Shown in pieces: positions 25,363-38,960 of a stretch of DNA of 64,000 nt (the first letter of the stretch is position 1; every line of letters begins with the position of its first letter). The notes beneath the pieces were generated by a model. That model was not told where the DNA came from, did no database searches, and saw only the letters and a program-made list of their open reading frames with translations. A program made the position numbers and the translations under genes. This DNA comes from Pseudomonas sp. Choline-02u-1 (GTDB taxonomy: Bacteria > Pseudomonadota > Gammaproteobacteria > Pseudomonadales > Pseudomonadaceae): assembly GCF_002836515.1 (NCBI RefSeq), contig NZ_PJBC01000060.1, positions 1-64,000 on the forward strand, in the 5' to 3' direction.

Positions 25363-28300
25363 ATGACCGCTATCTCCACAAGCCAGCCAGCGCGACAACC
25401 TGCCTCGCTGGCTCAACCGGTAAAACCCAAAGCTACCCAGAGCCTGCACGGCGCCTTTCTTGAACAGTCGATCCCGCCTTGGTTGACCAGCGCTTCGGCG
25501 CAAAGGCGTGAGGCTTTCAAGGGGGTCCCGAGCACGCTGCCGGCGTGGTACCAGGCTGCGACATCGGCTCAGCGCCGCGCACTGGACCAAAGTTTTCAGG
25601 CCAGCATCATCGCGCAGAATGCGTTGGACAAAAGTATGTCCACGTTCCAGCAGGTCGAGGCGTTTGCCAGGCCATTGCTGATCAAGGCGCTCAAAGACGA
25701 GTATCAGCTGACAGTGGACGTCGACAAGACTCTGCTATGTCTCCGTCGGCCGTTGCAGGTGAGCGTTTTTTCGATTGAGCTGGACTCTTTCGAAGTGCTC
25801 AAACTGTCGATGCTCGAGGCTGCGCTGCATAACTTCGAAAGCCACGAATGCAAAGACGGGGCTTACCACAAGACTTCAGGGTTTGTTGTCGCCACTGACG
25901 CAAACACTTTTGAGTCGGTGAAGATCGAGTTGACAGTCAGCCAACTGCTTGGGCTGTATCGGCGCCTGGATATCGGCAAGCAGTATCAGGACTACCTGCG
26001 GGGGTTTTTCTATCCCACCGATGGGGTAGCGGAGGCAGTGCTTCGCCAGCGTTTCATTGCCAGTCAGAAAGCGACAATGCGCGCCGCTGCCGAGCAGGCA
26101 TTGTTGACGAAGGACATTGAAGCTGCGCATTACGCCATGATCGTTTCGGTCATTGAGGGCGAACTGAACCCCAGGGTCGGCAACAAGCCAGTGTGGTTTC
26201 GCGACTTCAGCCTGATGAAAAAAAGAATGACCGGCTGTGTGGTATTTGTCGTCAGCGAGAAGTACCGCTACAGCAGCGAATGGATTGTCTATATTCCTCA
26301 TGATCCTGAGCATCCGTTCAAATGCTATCGCGGCGATGAAGACAAGCAAGAGTTCAAACGGCTGCTCACGGCTCGAAGCAGTCCATCGGCGACAGGCGCA
26401 GAGCCGACTGAATATCAGCGCTTTCTCAGCCAGTTTCTGGCTTACGACCAACATCCCTACTATTTCAGTCAGTTCACCCGCAAGGCAGCGGATTCGCCAA
26501 ACGACTTCTGGCGCTCCCCGTGGCGTATCGTCACCTCTTTTGGTCCGGGCGCGCCATTCACTCAAATCAAGCAGTTGCCCCCGCCACCGGTGGCGAAACT
26601 CGTGCCTGAACCTGATCCTTACATTGCTCCCGACACGTTTTTGCAAAGGCAGCGGGGGCTGTGGGAAAGAAACCAGGATCTGTGGCAGTACCTCTACGAC
26701 GAGAGCCGGGCCAAGGTATTGGCCGACGCGCGGAGCCATGCCGTGCCCACCGACGATGTCGACGTCAAGGCGCGCGAGGCCAAACTGGCGCACCTGATGC
26801 AGATCGGCCTGCTCGGACTGAACGTGGTGTCGATGTTCGTACCGGTGCTGGGCGAAGTGATGATGGTGGTAATGGCCGGGCAACTGCTCTATGAAACCCT
26901 TGAAGGTGCGATTGAATGGGGTGAGGGCGATCGTCGTGCCGCCAAGGATCATCTGATCGATGTGGCGGAGAATCTGGCGCAGATTGCGCTGATGGCAGGG
27001 GTAGGGGCAGGGGTGCGGAAAATCTCCAGCGCCAAAGCTGTGCCGGTGATCGAGCAGCTACAGCCAGTGAAGTTGCCCAACGGCGAAACCCGCCTGTGGA
27101 GATCAGACCTGCAAGCTTACGAGTCCGCTGTTGCGCTGCCCGACAGCCCCGGCCCGAATGATGCCGGGCAGCATGTGTTTGAAGGAAAAACCTACATTCG
27201 CCAGGGCGGCAAGGTCTATGAGCAGTTTTTCGATGACTCGATCGGCAAATGGCGCATCAGGCATCCGAGCGATACCAACGCCTGGCAGCCGATACTCGAC
27301 AGCAATGGCCGCGGCGCCTGGCGGCATACGCTGGAGCGTGTACAGAGCTGGGATCGTCTGACCCTGCTGCGGCGGATCGGCCATGCAACCGAAGCCTTAT
27401 CCGATGCACAACTGATCAAGGCTGCCGATATCAGTGGTGTCAGTGAGGGCGCACTGCGCAAGATGCACATTGATCATGCGTTGCCACCACCGCAGCTGAC
27501 CCAGGCCATGCGCGTGATGCAGGCCGATAGCAGTGCGGCACGGGTTGTTGAGCAGTTGCGCGGGACGAAACCGATCGACGAACTGTATCTCTACGCGTTG
27601 CCGCTGATCACCGAAATGCCACGCTGGCCGGCAAACCGGGTGCTGGAAGTTTTTGACGGCGAGCCAGTGTCCGGCAAGTCCGTCAGGTACGGTTCAGAGC
27701 GGCGATTCCGCGACGTTGGTGTCAAGGCGCCGATTCAGATATCGCGGGCCGATGTCCTCAGCGGTGACCTGCCAGCAAATATCCTTGCGGCTCTGGACGA
27801 GTCCGAAGTCACCCGGCTGCTGGGAGAACAAGGTGCACGCGTGCGCGATGCCCGGCCGGTAGAATTCGGGAAGCAGATCGCCGACTACGCCAACAGCCGT
27901 CAGCCGGCGATCTACGACAGCCTCTCTCTGGGGACAGACCCTGTCGATCCACAGGTTGCGCGCTTGCAGAAGGCCTGCCCCGGACTCAGCGAGCCGGCGG
28001 CACAAACGGTGCTGGCACACGGGCGCCCCGATGAGCTGGAGCAACTCGGCGCGGGTCAGCGGGTGCCGCTGCGCCTGCTGGAAGAAGCACGCTGGTATGC
28101 GCGCCAAAGCCGACAAGTGGCGGCGTATGCCGGTCTGCGCAGCGAAAACATCGTTTCCGCGGACAGCCGACGCCTGGCGTTGCACACGCTGGAACAATTG
28201 CCGGGTTGGGCGAACAACGTTCGAATTGAAGTTCGTGAGGGCCATGACGCTGGCACGTTGCTTGACAGCATCGGCAGTGAAACAGGCGTTGAGAAAAAAT

Positions 28301-31300
28301 ACCTGATCAAGAAAGGCGTCCAGTTCCAGGCGTTCAACGAACGCGGTGAGGCACTCAACAGCCTGCCTCGCAACGGCGACAATTTTTACGCATCGATCAT
28401 GCACGCCTTACCTGACGAAGCGCGACGCAGCCTCGGTGTGCCTGAGGTCGGACAGTCGGCCGAGCTGCAAACCAGGATCATTGATTACGCCGATCAGCAT
28501 CAAGCTGAGGCATCAGCGCTGCTGGCACCCCAGGTCAGGTGGATCAAGCCGCCCGTGCGGGTGAGCGCTACGCAGATCGGTTACCCCGCCAGCGGACGCG
28601 GCGCGGAATGGCAAACGCACCTGATCGAACATGTGCGCGACGTCTATCCGCAACTGACCGACGAACAGGTTCAAGGCTTCATTCTCGAACAATATCGGGC
28701 CGGAAGAGACGACAGCGCTATCTTCGAACTGTTGCAATCCCGTCGGCGTGAGTGGGAGCAACTGAACGCGACGCTGGATGAATGGGCAGGGACATCGACG
28801 CTGGCACCTTGGGAACGTTCCGGTACAGATCACAAGTTTCGCGCCGCGCAAGCGTTGAAAACCTCTTGGCGCAACGCGTTGTCCACCGGCGTCGCGGGTG
28901 CTGATCAACTTTCGATTCTCACCTACGACCCTCTGCCGGTGCTGACCGCCGACTTTGCTCATGTACGTGAGCTGTCGATTGGCGGCAACGGTTTGACCGA
29001 CGCCAATGCAGACGCATTCCTGGCGCGGTTTGCCAATGTGCAAAAGCTGTCGCTGGGGGAGCGGGGCAGCCTGTTTGGCACCTACATGGCGCATGAGCAG
29101 GCACTGACGACCCTGCCGTTGACGGTGACGCGAATGTCCGCGCTGACGAAGCTCAAGTTTAGAAGCCAGGCCACGGTCATGGCTGCAGATCTGTCGACAC
29201 GATTGCGTACGTTGACCGCTGTTGAGGAGCTTCATCTCGACCTTCGCAGCGGCGCGGGCATGCCGCCTGGCCTCGATCTGGCTCCCCTCAGACGCCTGAA
29301 AAAACTCAAGATCGAAGCACCAGGCCTTAGGCAGTGGCCGGCTTATGTCGAGCAACTGCCTGAACTGGAACGTTTGGATCTGACGCAGACGTCTATCGCG
29401 TCGCTGCCACAGACGCTTTATGTGGGGCACGAGAAACTCTGGGCGGGCTTGTCGCTGGACTGGTCGAAGTTTTCTCACGACGCGTTCAAGCCTGCTTACG
29501 ACTATGTGAAAAACTACTTGGGGCAGTGGCAACATCTGGTTGATCTGGACTCGATGGTTCGCCGCTACTGCGCCGGAGAGCTGCAGTTCCTCACGGGCGA
29601 GGCGGGCCGTATCAACCCGTTGCCTGAGCGCATCATGAGCCTATGGAACACCCCGGAAACCCGACTCAAGGCTGTGGAGATTCTGCGGGTGGAGCACAAC
29701 GCAATTTTCCGCCAGTTCTACGAGGCCACTGCATCCGGAGAATTACGTACAGCGATGCCGGCAGCGCGCTGGCAAGCGCCGGCCAATGCCCGGGTGGTGC
29801 GTGCACTTGAACAGAACTGGCGCGCAGCCATACGCAGGCGTTATCGCCTGAACGACGACGTGCGTCCCTTCAATGCCACGGACTGGACAGCCGGCGCGGA
29901 TATCGGCGATGCCGGTGTGTTTGAGCTGGTTGACAATGCATGGGTAGTGGGCGAGGCGTCAGTCAGTGAACTGCCGCAATTGCCAGCCGGTACGTTTGCT
30001 CACGTGTCAAGCGTTCGGCTGGATCGGCTGAATGTGCCGATCGAACAGATTCGCGGTTTCCTCCAGGCATTCAGTGGCGCTACAAGCTTGGAAGTCACCG
30101 CCTGCGGGTTGACAGAAGTGCCGGTCCGGTCAGCCGATGTGACCCGACTGACGCAGCTGGACTTGTCGCTCAACCGTATCGCCGTTACCCCTGACGTTCA
30201 GGCCCAATTCGATGCGCTGAATAAACTAGAGCATCTCAATGCCCGGCTCAATCGGCTGGACACACTCGACGTTTCTCGCCTGACAGGGCTCAAGACGCTG
30301 AACCTCAGTTCAAATGGACTGAACCAATGGCCGACAGGCGCGCAAAGCCTGCCGCGTTTACAAGTGCTGGATTTGCGTCATAACACCATCGGATCGCTTC
30401 CCGAAGATGTCCTTGCCAACGACACGGTGCTGCTCAAGACCCGCTTGCTCAACAACCGCTTCAGCGTCGCAGGCGAGGCAGACCTTCAAGCCGCGCAGCG
30501 CCGGATTGAAATATCCATCGGTTTGCCCGAGGGCGCTTTGCAACAGTTCGATGCGCAGTCGGCGTCACTGCCGGGCATTTCAAGCGCGACCCTGCCGGAA
30601 AGCGCGCTGAATCGCGCCGGTCAGCTGTTACCACTCCGGCCGGTCTCCGAAATCAGCGGTGCCTCTGACATGAGCGCCAGTGTGCTGGAGATATTTCCTT
30701 CGCTGACGCTTGACCAAGCGCAAGCCAGCGTTGCGCGCTTACGCAGCGAAGGGCTGCTTCCCGAGCAAATGGCGGACAGGCTGAACCAGTGGCGAGCGAC
30801 TAACGAGACGCTGACGCGTGAGTTGAACGGCTGGATTTTCAATCCGGCGCCAGGGCCTGGTGAAGGGGTGTCGTCGTCCACGAGACTGTTCGACGCGACG
30901 AGGATCCGCACTTGCTGGCGCGACGGGGTTACCGCTCTTACCGGGTCGGCCGGACAGACGCTGAGCCTTTCAGCGGGACTCATCGGGGATTTGCCTGCGT
31001 TGTCTACCGTGTTTTCCCATGTACGAACACTGGATCTGACAGGGGTCAAGTTTACCGTTGAAGGTTTCAACCGCTTTTGCCCGGCGTTCCCTGAGCTGAC
31101 CACCCTGAGACTCAACGGCAATGCACTGGATCGGCTACCGGACGCTGTCGGTCGGCTGAACCGTCTGGAGCGGCTGGAATTGAGCGGTAATCGCCTGGCC
31201 GCGGCGCAGACGGTGTATCAGCACGCGGGCGGAGCGCAGCTGCGCTGGCTCGACCTCAGCCACAATCAGCTGGAAGAATTCAGCGCCGCAAGCTTCAGCC

Positions 31301-32688
31301 GTCTGGAAACACTCAATCTCAGCCACAACGGTCTGGATTTCTGGCCGGGCGGCGTGCTCGATCTGGCGCATCTGCAAAGACTGGACCTCTCGGGCAACAA
31401 CATCCTGGTCTTTCCGGACCGGCTGTTGGGCGGCAACCACGAGAGGCTTGTGGCGGGTGCTGACTTGTCGGAGAACTCGCTGTCGCTTAACGCGCTGGAG
31501 CAGCTCAGGGATTACAGCGTCGCACATGGCGGCAGTGATGTGATGGGGTACTCGACAGCGTTTCTGCAGCGTCAAATTGAAGAACGCATTCTTGAGTCTG
31601 ATAGCGATTCCGACTCCGGGACAGACTCTGGCTCGGACTCCGATAGCGACGACAGTGATGATCCACGTGGTTCAGGCGGTGGCGCTGGCAGGCGCGTCGA
31701 TACGCATGCCGTTGTCGAGGCCGCTGAGGACATTGCCAATTCGGCGCAGGATGTGGCACCGCCGGCGATGGAAACCTGGATGACCCATACGCGTGCCGAT
31801 GTGCGCGCCGCGCGGCAAGCGCTATGGCTGCAATTGGCCCGACAGGCCAACCATGAGTCATTCTTTCATTTGCTCTCGACCTTGCCCGACACCCTCGAAT
31901 ACAAGCTGTCCGGCGCCGATCTGACTCACCGGGTGTGGCTGGTCATCGAGGCTGCCACGGAAAATACCGAGCTGCGCGAGCTGTTGTTTCTCAACGCCGA
32001 GACGCACGGCACCTGCGGCGATGGCCGGATTCTGTCGTTCAGCGAACTGGAAACCCGTGTCTATGAATACAACGCCCTGCGCGACGTTCCGCGGCATCGC
32101 CCAGAGCAGCGCGGCAGAGCCTTGCTCGATCTGACCCGCCGCCTGTTTCGCCTGGAAAGGGTGGACCGGCTGGCCGAAGCCGCGGCCAAAAACAAAGACC
32201 GCGCCGAAGTCCGCCTGCAATACCGCATCGGCATGACTCGCGGCTGGCCGGATGGCCTGGAACTGCCAGCGCAACCCGAGCACATGCTATACGCCACACC
32301 GATTCGCGGGCAGCGATTGCTCGACGCGCAAGCAGCCGTTCTCGCCGATGAAGCATCGGACAGGTTTCTGGAGGATCTGATCGGTCGCGATTACTGGATT
32401 CGCTATTTGCGCGAGCGCAACCCTGAGGTGTTCGAAACACTTGAAAGCAACGCGAGCCGGCGTCTGGAGGAGGTTGAGGACGCTCATCCGGACAAGGACG
32501 CCAACGAGCTGACTCGTAATAGCTACCTGGAGGCGATGGCAACCCTGGAGATCGAACTGGCGGAAGCGCGCGTTGAGAAGTTGAAAGAGCTGTCTCGCGC
32601 GCAAATGCAGAGTCTGGCGCCGGTGGTTGAAGGCGCGGCACAACCCGCTCCTTCTTCACCGCAGCCCGGCCCATCATGGCGACCGTGA
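25363..32688 (+). CDS. Giant toxin-like protein with LRRs and NEL-type E3 ligase domain
   Basis: This 2441-residue protein starts at ATG 25363 (AAAGGAG 6 bp upstream). It lacks a signal peptide. The N-terminal half resembles the dermonecrotic toxin-type (DUF6543) region of large pseudomonad proteins, with a hydrophobic hairpin near 479-520 (GLNVVSMFVPVLGEVMMVVM). Leucine-rich repeats follow in three blocks (about 1196-1360, 1570-1690, 1880-2030; e.g. LRWLDLSHNQLEEF). Then comes an acidic Ser-Asp linker (about 2076-2106) and a C-terminal NEL-like domain (about 2130-2441). Its catalytic CxD motif is Cys2218-Gly-Asp2220 in ETHGTCGDGRIL, as in the IpaH/SspH ubiquitin ligases injected by type III systems. 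It probably ubiquitinates a host protein; the secretion route is unknown. The gene stands alone with a terminator. Confidence 0.85.
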   Translation: MTAISTSQPARQPASLAQPVKPKATQSLHGAFLEQSIPPWLTSASAQRREAFKGVPSTLPAWYQAATSAQRRALDQSFQASIIAQNALDKSMSTFQQVEAFARPLLIKALKDEYQLTVDVDKTLLCLRRPLQVSVFSIELDSFEVLKLSMLEAALHNFESHECKDGAYHKTSGFVVATDANTFESVKIELTVSQLLGLYRRLDIGKQYQDYLRGFFYPTDGVAEAVLRQRFIASQKATMRAAAEQALLTKDIEAAHYAMIVSVIEGELNPRVGNKPVWFRDFSLMKKRMTGCVVFVVSEKYRYSSEWIVYIPHDPEHPFKCYRGDEDKQEFKRLLTARSSPSATGAEPTEYQRFLSQFLAYDQHPYYFSQFTRKAADSPNDFWRSPWRIVTSFGPGAPFTQIKQLPPPPVAKLVPEPDPYIAPDTFLQRQRGLWERNQDLWQYLYDESRAKVLADARSHAVPTDDVDVKAREAKLAHLMQIGLLGLNVVSMFVPVLGEVMMVVMAGQLLYETLEGAIEWGEGDRRAAKDHLIDVAENLAQIALMAGVGAGVRKISSAKAVPVIEQLQPVKLPNGETRLWRSDLQAYESAVALPDSPGPNDAGQHVFEGKTYIRQGGKVYEQFFDDSIGKWRIRHPSDTNAWQPILDSNGRGAWRHTLERVQSWDRLTLLRRIGHATEALSDAQLIKAADISGVSEGALRKMHIDHALPPPQLTQAMRVMQADSSAARVVEQLRGTKPIDELYLYALPLITEMPRWPANRVLEVFDGEPVSGKSVRYGSERRFRDVGVKAPIQISRADVLSGDLPANILAALDESEVTRLLGEQGARVRDARPVEFGKQIADYANSRQPAIYDSLSLGTDPVDPQVARLQKACPGLSEPAAQTVLAHGRPDELEQLGAGQRVPLRLLEEARWYARQSRQVAAYAGLRSENIVSADSRRLALHTLEQLPGWANNVRIEVREGHDAGTLLDSIGSETGVEKKYLIKKGVQFQAFNERGEALNSLPRNGDNFYASIMHALPDEARRSLGVPEVGQSAELQTRIIDYADQHQAEASALLAPQVRWIKPPVRVSATQIGYPASGRGAEWQTHLIEHVRDVYPQLTDEQVQGFILEQYRAGRDDSAIFELLQSRRREWEQLNATLDEWAGTSTLAPWERSGTDHKFRAAQALKTSWRNALSTGVAGADQLSILTYDPLPVLTADFAHVRELSIGGNGLTDANADAFLARFANVQKLSLGERGSLFGTYMAHEQALTTLPLTVTRMSALTKLKFRSQATVMAADLSTRLRTLTAVEELHLDLRSGAGMPPGLDLAPLRRLKKLKIEAPGLRQWPAYVEQLPELERLDLTQTSIASLPQTLYVGHEKLWAGLSLDWSKFSHDAFKPAYDYVKNYLGQWQHLVDLDSMVRRYCAGELQFLTGEAGRINPLPERIMSLWNTPETRLKAVEILRVEHNAIFRQFYEATASGELRTAMPAARWQAPANARVVRALEQNWRAAIRRRYRLNDDVRPFNATDWTAGADIGDAGVFELVDNAWVVGEASVSELPQLPAGTFAHVSSVRLDRLNVPIEQIRGFLQAFSGATSLEVTACGLTEVPVRSADVTRLTQLDLSLNRIAVTPDVQAQFDALNKLEHLNARLNRLDTLDVSRLTGLKTLNLSSNGLNQWPTGAQSLPRLQVLDLRHNTIGSLPEDVLANDTVLLKTRLLNNRFSVAGEADLQAAQRRIEISIGLPEGALQQFDAQSASLPGISSATLPESALNRAGQLLPLRPVSEISGASDMSASVLEIFPSLTLDQAQASVARLRSEGLLPEQMADRLNQWRATNETLTRELNGWIFNPAPGPGEGVSSSTRLFDATRIRTCWRDGVTALTGSAGQTLSLSAGLIGDLPALSTVFSHVRTLDLTGVKFTVEGFNRFCPAFPELTTLRLNGNALDRLPDAVGRLNRLERLELSGNRLAAAQTVYQHAGGAQLRWLDLSHNQLEEFSAASFSRLETLNLSHNGLDFWPGGVLDLAHLQRLDLSGNNILVFPDRLLGGNHERLVAGADLSENSLSLNALEQLRDYSVAHGGSDVMGYSTAFLQRQIEERILESDSDSDSGTDSGSDSDSDDSDDPRGSGGGAGRRVDTHAVVEAAEDIANSAQDVAPPAMETWMTHTRADVRAARQALWLQLARQANHESFFHLLSTLPDTLEYKLSGADLTHRVWLVIEAATENTELRELLFLNAETHGTCGDGRILSFSELETRVYEYNALRDVPRHRPEQRGRALLDLTRRLFRLERVDRLAEAAAKNKDRAEVRLQYRIGMTRGWPDGLELPAQPEHMLYATPIRGQRLLDAQAAVLADEASDRFLEDLIGRDYWIRYLRERNPEVFETLESNASRRLEEVEDAHPDKDANELTRNSYLEAMATLEIELAEARVEKLKELSRAQMQSLAPVVEGAAQPAPSSPQPGPSWRP

Positions 32689-32702
32689 GTGGATAAGTGA
32701 TG

Positions 32703-32731
32703 AGGCCCGGGAGCAGGGTGCTTCCGGGCCT
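32703..32731. terminator. Bidirectional terminator-like hairpin
   Basis: AGGCCCGG pairs with CCGGGCCT around 13 nt between the convergent NEL toxin and metH genes. The flanking T-runs are poor. Confidence 0.65.
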
Positions 32732-32739
32732 GGAACATG

Positions 32740-36450
<3,711 letters not shown>

Positions 36451-36606
36451 GTGGACTACTCGAAAAGACCATTACGAAGGAGCGCGATCATAGCAAACCT
36501 GTGCGCTTTTGGAGTATCCGCAGCTTTTGCATGAATATCGCTCATGTTGGTGCGGCCGTCATAACGGTAGAATCGTCGCCTTTTTTACACAATCGGGATC
36601 AGCAGC

Positions 36607-38901
36607 ATGCCGTACCGCGTCATCAGTTTATGGTTGCTGGTCCTGAGCGGGAGCGTTGCGGCGCAGGATCCTGCTGCTCCTTCTTCTATTTCCTATACCC
36701 GGGACATTCAGCCGATTTTTACCGAGAAGTGCGTGGCGTGCCATGCCTGTTACGACTCGGCGTGCCAGCTCAATCTGGGCAGTGGCGAAGGCGCCGCTCG
36801 TGGCGCGAGCAAGATGCCGGTGTACGACGGCGAACGCACCCAGGCAGCACCCACCACCCGATTGTTTTACGACGCCTTCGGCAAGCGCGCCTGGCAGCAG
36901 AAAGATTTCTATTCGGTGCTCGACGCTCAGGGCAGTCAGGCCGCGCTGATGGCGCGCATGCTCGAACTCGGCCACAACACGCCGCTGACGCCGAACGCCA
37001 AGCTGCCCGAGGACATTGTCCTGGGGCTCAATCGCAACAATCTCTGTGCAATGCCCGCCGAGTTCGACGGCTACGCCGGCGCGCACCCGAAGGAGGGCAT
37101 GCCGCTGGCAGTCACCGGTCTGACCAACCAGCAATATCAGACCTTGCAGCGCTGGCTGGCGTCTGGCGCGCCAATTGACGAGCAGAGTCTGGCGCCCAAT
37201 GCGCAAGAGGCCATGCAGATCCTGCAGTGGGAAAACCTGCTCAACGCCCCCGGCGCGCGGCAAAGTCTGGTCGGGCGCTGGCTGTTCGAACACTGGTATC
37301 TGGCGCACATCTATTTCAAGGACGGCGAGCCGGGGCACTATTTCCAGTGGGTGCGTTCGCGCACGCCGAGCGGGCAGCCGATCGACCTGATCGCCACGCG
37401 CCGCCCGAACGACGACCCCGGCACGCAGGTGTATTACCGCTTGTGGCCGGTGCAGGGAGTGATCGTGCACAAGACGCACATCACCTATGCGCTGAGTGCG
37501 GCAAAAATGGCCCGCGTCAAAAGCCTGTTCTACAGCGGTAACTGGCAGGTCAATGCGCTCCCAGGTTACGGCCCGCAAAGCCGCGCCAACCCGTTTGCGA
37601 CCTTCGAGGCGATTCCGGCTCAGGCGCGCTATCAGTTCATGCTCGATAACGCCGAATACTTTGTTCGCACCTTTATTCGCGGGCCGGTGTGTCGGGGGCA
37701 GATCGCGACGGATGTGATCCGCGACAACTTCTGGGCGTTGTTTCAGGCACCGGAACATGACCTCTATATCACCGACCCGAACTACCGTGGCCAGGCCACA
37801 CCGTTGCTGGCGATGCCGGGGCAGAACGACGATGTCGGCAGCGTGCTGAGCCTGTGGCGCAACTATCGCGACAAGCGCAACGAATACGAAGCCCTGCGCC
37901 GCGACAGCTACGCCGATCTGCCGCCGCCGAGCTGGTCGACGCTGTGGGCCGGCAACGACAACGCGCTGTTGAGCATTTTCCGTCACTTCGACAGTGCGTC
38001 GGTGACCAAAGGCCTGATTGGTGAAGTACCGCAGACGATGTGGCTGTTCGACTATCCGCTGCTGGAACGCACCTACTACCAGCTCGCGGTCAACTTTGAC
38101 GTGTTCGGCAACGTCTCCCATCAGGCGCAGACGCGCCTGTATTTCGACCTGATCCGCAACGGTGCCGAACAGAACTTCCTGCGCCTGATGCCGGCCGACT
38201 CCCGTGAGGATTACCTCAATGATTGGTACCAGGACGGCGGGCAGTTCAAGATGTGGCTCGATTATGAAGCCATTGATGACGACAAGCCGACTGCCCTGAA
38301 ACTCGACGAAAAGGACCCGAAGCGCGATTTTGCGATGCAATTGCTGGCGCGTTACGGTGACCTCAATGCGCGACCTGATCCGATCAATCGTTGCGATGGC
38401 GCTTACTGCTCGCGGCCGAACATCGACCCGGCACTGCAAAACGCCGAGCAAGCCTTGAGCCGTCTCGCCTCGCGGCCGGCGGCGGGGCTGAAAGTCATCG
38501 ACCAGATGCCCGAAGCAACCCTGCTGCGTGTCGAAACCGCCAGCGGCAAGCGCGAGGTCTACAGCCTGCTGCGCAATCGCGCGCACAGCAACGTGGCGTT
38601 TTTGCTCGGCGAATCACGGCGTTATCAACCGGGGCTCGACACCCTGACCATTTATCCTGGCGTGCTGACCAGTTACCCGAATTTCATGTTCAACGTGCCG
38701 GCCGAGCAGGTGCCGGCGTTTGTCGATGCCATGGAAAATGCCAGGGATGCCAACCGGTTCGAAAAAATCGTCGAGCACTGGGGCATCCGCCGTAGTCATC
38801 CGCAGTTCTGGCTGTATTTCCATGACTTGAGCCGATACATCCACGAAACCGAACCGGTGGAAGAGGGTGTGCTGGACATGAACCGGTACGAGAATCTTTG
38901 A
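36607..38901 (+). CDS. cti: Fatty acid cis/trans isomerase
   Basis: This 764-residue protein has a signal peptide (cleavage after SVAAQ, about residue 20) and a cytochrome c-type haem motif CVACH (Cys42, Cys45, His46), both hallmarks of the periplasmic Cti of Pseudomonas and Vibrio. Cti converts cis to trans unsaturated phospholipid acyl chains without bond breakage, stiffening the membrane on solvent or heat shock. Length matches the family. It is divergent from metH and monocistronic. Confidence 0.96.
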   Translation: MPYRVISLWLLVLSGSVAAQDPAAPSSISYTRDIQPIFTEKCVACHACYDSACQLNLGSGEGAARGASKMPVYDGERTQAAPTTRLFYDAFGKRAWQQKDFYSVLDAQGSQAALMARMLELGHNTPLTPNAKLPEDIVLGLNRNNLCAMPAEFDGYAGAHPKEGMPLAVTGLTNQQYQTLQRWLASGAPIDEQSLAPNAQEAMQILQWENLLNAPGARQSLVGRWLFEHWYLAHIYFKDGEPGHYFQWVRSRTPSGQPIDLIATRRPNDDPGTQVYYRLWPVQGVIVHKTHITYALSAAKMARVKSLFYSGNWQVNALPGYGPQSRANPFATFEAIPAQARYQFMLDNAEYFVRTFIRGPVCRGQIATDVIRDNFWALFQAPEHDLYITDPNYRGQATPLLAMPGQNDDVGSVLSLWRNYRDKRNEYEALRRDSYADLPPPSWSTLWAGNDNALLSIFRHFDSASVTKGLIGEVPQTMWLFDYPLLERTYYQLAVNFDVFGNVSHQAQTRLYFDLIRNGAEQNFLRLMPADSREDYLNDWYQDGGQFKMWLDYEAIDDDKPTALKLDEKDPKRDFAMQLLARYGDLNARPDPINRCDGAYCSRPNIDPALQNAEQALSRLASRPAAGLKVIDQMPEATLLRVETASGKREVYSLLRNRAHSNVAFLLGESRRYQPGLDTLTIYPGVLTSYPNFMFNVPAEQVPAFVDAMENARDANRFEKIVEHWGIRRSHPQFWLYFHDLSRYIHETEPVEEGVLDMNRYENL

Positions 38902-38910
38902 GCAGACAAC

Positions 38911-38936
38911 GACGCAGGCTTGTGGCCTGCGTCTTT
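38911..38936 (+). terminator. Intrinsic terminator after cti
   Basis: GACGCAGG pairs with CCTGCGTC around CTTGTGG, followed by TTTGGGT, 10 bp after the cti stop codon. Confidence 0.85.
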
Positions 38937-38960
38937 GGGTGCGTCAATGCTGAACAGCGC

